NCBI GenBank assembly: GCA_014843695.1
Contig: CM026395.1
Coordinates: 50,326,557-50,390,556, forward strand
DNA: 64,000 nucleotides
Reading direction: 5' to 3'
Source: Archivesica marissinica
Taxonomy: Eukaryota; Mollusca; Bivalvia; Venerida; Vesicomyidae
Positions 56,046 to 64,000 of this stretch are shown in pieces; the first letter of the stretch is position 1, and each line of letters starts with the position of its first letter. A program made the position numbers and the translations under genes. The notes under the pieces are model-generated. The model did no database searches, had not been told where the DNA came from, and saw only the letters and a list, made by a program, of their open reading frames with translations.

Positions 56046-59000
56046 CAAATGCCGCTCCACCATTGTAAGTTCTGCTCCACCATTGTAAGTGCCGCTCCAC
56101 CATTGTAAGTTCCGTTCCACCATTGAAAGTTCCGCTCCACCATTGTAAGTTCTGCTCCACCATTGTAAGTTTTGCTCCACCATTGTAAGTGCCGCTCCAC
56201 CATTGTAAGTTCCGCTCCACCATTGTAGGTGCTGCTCCACCATTGTAAGTGCCGCTCCACCACTGTAAGTGCACTCCACCATTGTAAGTGCCGCTCCACC
56301 CTATAAGTGCCGCTCCACCATTGTAAGTGCCGCTCCACCATTGTAGGTTCTGCTCCACCATTGTAAGTTCCGCTCCACCACTGTACGTGCTGCTCCACCC
56401 TATAAGTGCCGCTCCACCACTGTAAGTGCCGCTCCACCATTGTAAGTGCCGCTCCACCATTGTAAGTTCTGCTCCACCATTGTAAGTGCCGCTCCACCCT
56501 ATAAGTGCCGCTCCACCACTGTAAGTGCCGCTCCACCACTGTAAGTGCCGCTCTACCATTGTAAGTGCCGCTCCACCCTATAAGTGCCGCCCCACCACTG
56601 TAAGTTCTGCTCCACCATTGTAAGTGCCGCTCCACCATTGTAAGTTCTGCTCCACCATTGTAAGTGCCGCTCCACCACTGTAAGTGCCGCTCCACCCTAT
56701 AAGTGCCGGTCCACCATTGTAAGTGCCGCTCCACCACTGTAAGTGCCGCTCCACCCTAGTGCCGTTCCACCATTGTAAGTGCCGCTCCACCATTGTAAGT
56801 GCCGCTCCACCATTGTAAGTTCTGCACCACCATTGTAAGTTCCGCTCCACCATTGTAAGTGCCGCTCCACCACTGCAGCACCATTGTAAGTGCCGCTCCA
56901 CCATTGTAAGTGCCGCTCCACCACTGCACCACCATTGTAAGTGCCGCTCCACCATTGTAAGTGCCGCTCCACCATTGTAAGTTCTGCACCACCATTGTAA
57001 GTGCCGCTCCACCATTGTAAGTGCCGCTCCACCACTGCTCCACCATTGTAAGTGCCGCTCCACCATTGTAAGTGCCGCTCCACCATTGCCGCTCCACCAT
57101 TGTAAGTGCCGCTCCACCATTGTAAGTTCTGCTCCACCATTGTAAGTGCCGCTCCACCATTGTAGGTGCCGCTCCACCATTGTAAGTGCTGCTCCACCAT
57201 TGTAAGTGCCGCTCCACCATTGTAGGTGCCGCTCCACCATTGTAAGTGCCGCTCCACCATTGCCGCTTCACCATTGTAAGTGCCGCCTCCACCATTGTAA
57301 GTTCTGCTCCACCATTGTAAGTTCCGCTCCACCATTGTAAGTGCTGCTACACCATTGTAAGTGCTGCTCCACCATTGTAAGTGCCGCTCCACCATTGTAA
57401 GTTCCGCTCCACCATTGTAGGTGCTGCTCCACCATTGTAAGTTCTGCTCCACCATTGTAAGTGCCGCTCTGCCATTGTAAGTGCCGCTCCACCATTGCAG
57501 GTGCCGCTCCACCATTGTAAGTGCCGCTCCACCATTGTAAGTGCCACTCCACCATTGTAAGTGCCGCTCCACCATTGTAAGTTCCGCTCCACCATTGTAA
57601 GTTCTGCTCCACCATTGCCGCTCCACCATTGCTGCTCCACCATTGTAAGTTCTGCTCCACCATTGTAAGTTCCACTTCACCATTGTAAGTGCCGCTCCAC
57701 CATTGTAAGTGCCGCTCCACCATTATAAGTTCTGCTCCACCATTGTAAGTGCTGCTCCACCATTGTAAGTGCCGCTCCACCATTGTAAGTTCCGCTCCAC
57801 CATTGTAAGTTCCGCTCCACCATTGTAAGTTCTGCTCCACCATTGTAAGTTCCGCTCCACCATTGTAAGTTCCGCTCCACCATTGCCGCTCCACCATTGT
57901 AAGTTCCGCTCCACCATTGTAAGTTTCGCTCCACCATTGTAAGTTCTGCTCCACCATTGTAAGTTCTGCTCCACCATTGTAAGGTCCGCTCCACCATTGT
58001 AAGGTCCGCTCCACCCTATAAGTGCCGCTCCACCACTGTAAGTTCTGCTCCACCATTGTAAGTGCCGCTCCACCATTGTAAGTTCTGCTCCACCATTGTA
58101 AGTTCCGCTCCACCACTGTAAGTGCCGCTCCACCTTATAAGTGCCGGTCCACCATTGTAAGTGCCGCTCCACCACTGTAAGTTCCGCTCCACCCTAGTGC
58201 CGTTCCACCATTGTAAGTGCCGCTCCACCATTGTAAGTGCCGCTCCACCATTGTAAGTTCTGCACCACCATTGTAAGTTCCGCTCCACCTGTGTGGTCTG
58301 CACCACCATTGTAAGTGCCGCTCCACCATTGTAAGTGCCTTTGTGGCTCCACCATTGTAAGTGCCGCTCCACCATTGTAAGTTCTGCCACCATTGTAAGT
58401 TCCGCTCCACCATTGTAAGTGCGTTTGCTCCACCATTGTAAGTTCTGCTCCACCATTGTAAGTGCGTCCACCATTGCCGCTCCACCATTGTAAGTGCCGC
58501 TCCACCATTGTAAGTTCTGCTCCACCATTGTAAGTGCCGCTCCACCATTGTAGGTGCCGCTCCACCATTGTGTGCTGCTCCACCATTGTAAGTGCCGCTC
58601 CACCATTGTAGGTGCCGCTCCACCATTGTAAGTGCCGCTCCACCATTGCCGCTACCATTGTAAGTGCCGCTCCACCATTGTAAGTGCCGCTCCACCATTG
58701 TAAGTGCCACTCCACCATTGTAAGTCCACCATCCGCTCCACCATTGTAAGTGCCGCTCCACCATTGCTCCACCATTGTAAGTTCCGCTCCACCATTGTAA
58801 GTGCCGCTCCACCATTGTAAGTGCTGCGTCCACCATTGTAAGTGCCGCTCCACCATTGTAAGTGCCGCTCCACCATTGTAGGTGCTGCTCCACCATTGTA
58901 AGTTCTGTTCCACCATTGTAAGTGCCGCTCCACCATTGTAAGTGCCGCTCCACCATTGTAGGTGCCGCTCCACCATTGTAAGTGCCGCTCCATCATTGTA

Positions 59001-62000
59001 AGTGCCACTCCACCATTGGAAGTGCCGCTCCACCATTGTAAGTGCCGCTCCACCATTGTAAGTTCCGCTCCACCATTGTAAGTTCTGCTCCACCATTGCC
59101 GCTCCACCATTGCTGCTCCACCATTGTAAGTTCTGCTCCACCATTGTAAGTTCCACTTCACTATTGTAAGTGCCGCTCCACCATTGTAAGTGCTGCTCCA
59201 CCATTATAAGTTCTGCTCCACCATTGTAAGTTCCGCTCCACCATTGTAAGTTCCGCTCCACCATTGCCGCTCCACAATTGTAAGTTCCGCTCCACCATTG
59301 TAAGTTTCGCTCCACCATTGTAAGTTCTGCTCCACCATTGTAAGTTCTGCTCCACCATTGTAAGTTCCGCTCCACCATTGTAAGTTCTGCTACACCATTG
59401 CTGCTCCACCATTGCCGCTCCACCATTGTAAGTTCCGCTCCACCATTGTAAGTTCCGCTCCACCATTGTAAGTGCTGCTCCACCATTGTAAGTGCCGCTC
59501 CACCATTGTAAGTGCCGCTCCACCATTGTAAGTTCTGCTCCACCATTGTAAGTTCTGCTCCACCATTGTAAGTTCCACTTCACCATTGTAAGTGCCGCTC
59601 CACCATTGTAAGTGCCGCTCCACCATTATAAGTTCTGCTCCACCATTGTAAGTTCCGCTCCACCATTGTAAGTTCCGCTCCACCATTGTAAGTTCTGCTC
59701 CACCATTGTAAGTTCCGCTCCACCATTGTAAGTTCCGCTCCACCATTGCCGCTCCACCATTGTAAGTTCCGCTCCACCATTGTAAGTTTCGCTCCACCAT
59801 TGTAAGTTCTGCTCCACCATTGTAAGTTCCGCTCCACCATTGTAAGGTCCGCTCCACCATTGCCGCTCCACCATTGTAAGTTCCGCTCCACCATTGTAAG
59901 TTCCGCTCCACAATTGTAAGTCTCGCTCCACCATTGCCGCTCCACCATTGTAAGTTCCGCTCCACCATTGTAAGTTCTGCTCCACCATTGCCGCTCCACC
60001 ATTGTAAGTGCCGCTCCACCATTGTAAGTTCCGCTCCACCATTGTAAGTGCCGCTCCACCATTGTAAGTTCCGCTCCACCATTGTAAGTGCCGCTCCACC
60101 ATTGTAAGTTCCGCTCCACCATTGTAAGTTCTGCTCCACCATTGTAGGTGCCGCTCCACCATTGTAAGTTCTGCTCCACCATTGTAAGTTCTGCTCCACC
60201 ATTGTAAGTTCTGCTCCACCATTGTAGGTGCCGCTCCACCATTGTAAGTTCCGCTCCACCATTGTAAGTTCTGCTCCACCATTGTAGGTGCCGCTCCACC
60301 ATTGTAAGTTCTGCTCCACCATTGTAAGTTCCGCTCCACCATTGTAAGTTCCGCTCCACCATTGTGTGCACTCCACCATTGTAAGTGCCGCTCCACCATT
60401 GTAAGTTCCGCTCCACCATTGTAAGTTCTGCTCCACCATTGTAGGTGCCGCTCCACCATTGTAAGTTCTGCTCCACCATTGTAAGTTCTGCTCCACCATT
60501 GTAAGTTCTGCTCCACCATTGTAGGTTCCGCTCCACCATTGTGTTCTGCTCCACCATTGTAGGTGCCGCTCCACCATTGTAAGTTCCGCTCCACCATTGC
60601 CGCTCCACAATTGTAAGTTGCTCACCATTGCCGCTCCACAATTGTAAGGTCCGCTCCACCATTGTAAGATCCGCTCCACCATTGCCGCTCCACAATTGTA
60701 AGTTCGTCCTTTGCCGCTCCACAATTGTAAGTCTCGCTCCACCATTGCCGCTCCACAATTGTAAGGTCCGCTCCACCATTGTAAGTTCCGCTCCATCATT
60801 GCCGCTCCACAATTGTAAGTCTCGCTCCACCATTGCCGCTCCACAATTGTAAGGTCCGCTCCACCATTGTAAGTTCCGCTCCACCATTGCCGCTCCACAA
60901 TTGTAAGTCTTGCTCCACCATCGCCGCTCCACAATTGTAAGTTCGCTCCACCATTGCCGCTCCACAATTGTGTCTGCTCCACCATTGCCGCTCCACAATT
61001 GTAAGTTCTGCTCCACCATTGCCGCTCCACATTGTAAGTCTGCTCCACCATTGCCGCTCCACAATTGTAAGTTCCGCTCCACCATTGTAAGTTCCGCTCC
61101 ACCATTGCCGCTCCACAATTGTAAGTCTCGCTCCACCATTGTAAGTTCTGCTCCACCATTGTAAGTGCTGCCCCACCATTGTAAGTTCTGCTCCACCATT
61201 GTAAGTGCCGCTCCACCATTGTAAGTGCCGCTCCACCATTGTAGGTGCTGCTCCACCATTGTAAGTTCTGCTCCACCATTGTAAGTTCCGCTCCACCATT
61301 GTAAGTTCCGCTCCACCATTGTAAGTTCTGCTCCACCATTGTAAGTGCCGCTCCACCATTGTAAGTGCCGCTCCACCATTGTAAGTGCCGCTCCACCATT
61401 GTAGGTGCCGCTCCACCATTGTAAGTTCCACTCCACCATTGTAGGTGCCACTCCACCATTGTAAGTGCCTCTCCACCATTGTAAGTGCCGCTCCACCATT
61501 GTAAGTGCCGCTCCACCATTGTAAGTTCCGCTCCACCATTGTAAGTTCTGCTCCACCATTGTAAGTTCCACTCCACCATTGTAAGTTCCGCTCCACCATT
61601 GCCGCTCCACCATTGTAAGTTCCGCTCCACCATTGTAAGTTCCGCTCCACCATTGTAAGTTCTGCTCCTATTGTAAGTTCTGCTCCACCATTGTAAGATC
61701 CGCTCCACCATTGTACGGTCCGCTCCACCATTGTAAGTTCCGCTCCACCATTGCCGCTCCACAATTGTAAGTCTCGCTCCACCATTGCCGCTCCACCATT
61801 GTAAGTTCCGCTCCACCATTGTAAGTTCTGCTCCACCATTGCCGCTCCACAATTGTAAGTCTCGCTCCACCATTGCCGCTCCACCATTGTAAGTCTCGCT
61901 CCACCATTGCTGCTCCACCATTGTAAGTCTCGCTCCACCATTGCCGCTCCACCATTGCCACTCCACCATTGCCGCTCCACCATTGTAAGTTCCGCTCCAC

Positions 62001-63657
62001 CATTGTAAGTGCTGCTCCACCATTGTAAGTGCCGCTCCACCATTGTAAGTTCCGCTCCACCATTGTAAGTTCTGCTCCACCATTGTAAGTTCCGCTCCAC
62101 CATTGTAAGTTCCGCTCCACCATTGCCGCTCCACCATTGTAAGTTCCGCTCCACCATTGTAAGTTCCGCTCCACCATTGTAAGTTCTGCTCCACCATTGT
62201 AAGTTCCGCTCCACCATTGTAAGTTCCGCTCCACCATTGCCGCTCCACCATTGCTGCTCCACCATTGCCGCTCCACCATTGTAAGTTCCGCTCCACCATT
62301 GCCGCTCCACAATTGTAAGTCTCGCTCCACCATTGCCGCTCCACTTGTGTTGTTTGTGTTTAATTGTAAGTCCGCTCCACCATTGTAAGTCCGCTCCACC
62401 ATTGCCGCTCCACAATTGTAAGTCTCGCTCCATCATTGCCGCTCCACAATTGTAAGTCTCGCTCCACCATTGCCGCTCCACATTGTAAGGTCCGCTCCAC
62501 CATTGTAAGTTCCGCTCCATCATTGCCGCTCCACAATTGTAAGTCTCGCTCCACCATTGCCGCTCCACATTGTAAGGTCCGCTCCACCATTGTAAGTTCC
62601 GCTCCACCATTGCCGCTCCACAATTGTAAGTCTTGCTCCACCATGCCGCTCCACATTGTAAGTTCGCTCCACCATTGCCGCTCCACAATTGTAAGTCTCG
62701 CTCCACCATTGCCGCTCCACAATTGTAAGTTCTGCTCCACCATTGCCGCTCCACATTGTAAGTCTCGCTCCACCATTGCCGCTCCACAATTGTAAGGTCC
62801 GCTCCACCATTGTAAGTTCCGCTCCACCATTGCCGCTCCACATTGTAGTCTCGCTCCACCATTGTAAGTTCTGCTCCACCATTGTAAGTGCTGCCCCACC
62901 ATTGTAAGTGCTGCTCCACCATTGTAAGTGCCGCTCCACCATTGTAAGTGCCGCTCCACCATTGTAGGTGCTGCTCCACCATTGTAAGTTCTGCTCCACC
63001 ATTGTAGTTCCGCTCCACCATTGTAAGTTCCGCTCCACCATTGTAAGTTCTGCTCCACCATTGTAAGTGCCGCTCCACCATTGTAGTGCCGCTCCACAAT
63101 TGTAAGTGCCGCTCCACCATTGTAGGTGCCGCTCCACCATTGTAAGTTCCACTCCACCATTGCCACTCCACCATTGTAAGTGCCTCTCCACCATTGTAAG
63201 TGCCGCTCCACCATTGTAAGTGCCGCTCCACCATTGTAAGTTCCGCTCCACCATTGTAAGTCTGCTCCACCATTGTAAGTTCCACTCCACCATTGTAAGT
63301 TCCGCTCCACCATTGCCGCTCCACCATTGTAAGTTCCGCTCCACCATTGTAAGTTCCGCTCCACCATTGCTGCTCCTATTGTAAGTCTGCTCCACCATTG
63401 TAAGTCCGCTCCACCATTGTAGGTCCGCTCCACCATTGTAAGTTTCCGCTCCACCATTGCCGCTCCACCATTGCCGCTCCACCATTGCCGCTCCACCATT
63501 GTAAGTCTCGCTCCACCATTGCCGCTCCACAATTGTAAGTCTCGCTCCACCATTGCCGCTCCACCATTGTAAGTCTCGCTCCACCATTGCCGCTCCACAA
63601 TTGTAAGTCTCGCTCCACCATTGCCGCTCCACCATTGTAAGTCTCGCTCCACCATTG
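56046..63657. repeat. 20-bp satellite in CEP76 intron 5, about 380 units
   Basis: Unit gtaagtgccgctccaccatt, with gtaagttc, gtaggtgc and 14-bp short forms (gccgctccaccatt) and an acaattg variant. Minus-strand phases lack stops, giving false frames up to 984 codons. Higher-order duplications of about 1.45 kb (56.6-57.7 against 58.0-59.2 kb) and about 1.75 kb (60.6-61.6 against 62.4-63.4 kb) are visible. Confidence 0.97.
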
Positions 63658-63711
63658 TCGAAGGAATGCGATTCTACTCCGAGCTTGTGGATTCAGAGCT
63701 CTGGCAAGACC

Positions 63712-64000
63712 CAAATTTTGGGGAGAAGTGAGAGAGTGCGATTGCGTCATCTAATGGTATTGTTTAATAAATTTCAACATAATAGGGTTACAAGACACAA
63801 ATGACAATATTAAATCCAATATTTGAATAGGAGTGCTTTACAATGGCCAGTGTGTCTTACTGGACAATATTTTGTGTGAAAATTGTAAAAAAATATATTT
63901 TACTTATTTTTTTGGTGAGAAGTTGTGCCCCCAGCGGGGCGAAGTCAGGGTCCCATGGGCGACTACTCGGCACATGTTGCCCTCTACAATGAGCCCTGGG
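63712..64000 (+). repeat. Interspersed repeat, copy 3 (cut by window edge)
   Basis: attttggggagaagtgagag through tttaataaatttcaacataa to gggcgaagtcagggtccc and tctacaatgagccctggg. It follows the 20-bp satellite directly. Confidence 0.75.

Noticed and set aside
59390..62344. 984-codon open frame on the minus strand (and several others of 200-840 codons at 56-63.6 kb)
   Set aside because: It is the translation of a 20-bp satellite whose minus strand lacks stops in all phases. There is no start context and no domain, and indels change phase freely without selection.
63376..63750. A coding exon at 63657-63712 next to the satellite
   Set aside because: Short open stretches exist on both strands, but no splice sites or match to the expected continuation of CEP76 could be recognised.

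Overview
The window is nuclear DNA from an animal. It has spliced genes with short exons in long introns, tRNA-derived SINEs, Tc1, piggyBac-like and LINE remnants, and about half of its length in minisatellites. A marine lophotrochozoan, most likely a mollusc, fits best: the secreted ShK/VWC gene and the SINE tails containing 'gacgttaaa' look molluscan. This placement is inference.

Left half (about 2.4-22.5 kb, minus strand): one modular gene for a secreted protein. Nine exons can be chained by splice sites and reading phase. They encode a signal peptide with a basic segment, a short linker, a complete VWC domain split over two exons, a Thr-Gly linker, a ShK domain, a Gly-Ser-Thr linker, two more ShK domains and a long Thr-Gly tract. 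Almost every junction is phase 1. A TATA box lies just upstream of the start codon. The 3' end lies past the left edge of the window. Its introns hold five minisatellites, SINEs, several MITEs, LINE remnants and a broken 1.5-kb Tc1 element sitting inside a 45-bp satellite.

Centre (22.6-28.6 kb): an intergenic region between divergent genes. It holds mariner-type and LINE fragments, a 21-bp minisatellite that begins inside a SINE tail, and a 156-codon single-exon ORF with a Cys-rich, P2X7-C-domain-like sequence. A TAG cuts this ORF just before a probable conserved terminal motif.

Right half (28.7 kb to the end, plus strand): the first five coding exons (311 codons) of the CEP76 orthologue, a centriolar protein. 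All joins are in frame. Every intron is inflated by its own unrelated minisatellites: 40-bp units (7.6 kb) in intron 1, 29-bp units (6.2 kb) in intron 2, 15-bp units in intron 3, 21-bp and 30-bp units in intron 4, and two 20-bp families (2.2 and 7.6 kb) in intron 5. The remaining CEP76 exons must lie to the right of the window. The very long open frames at 56-63.6 kb, and at 25.5, 49 and 51 kb, are artefacts of stop-free repeat units.

Several satellites contain large internal duplications in which one copy is peppered with small deletions. This suggests that parts of the consensus sequence are unreliable.
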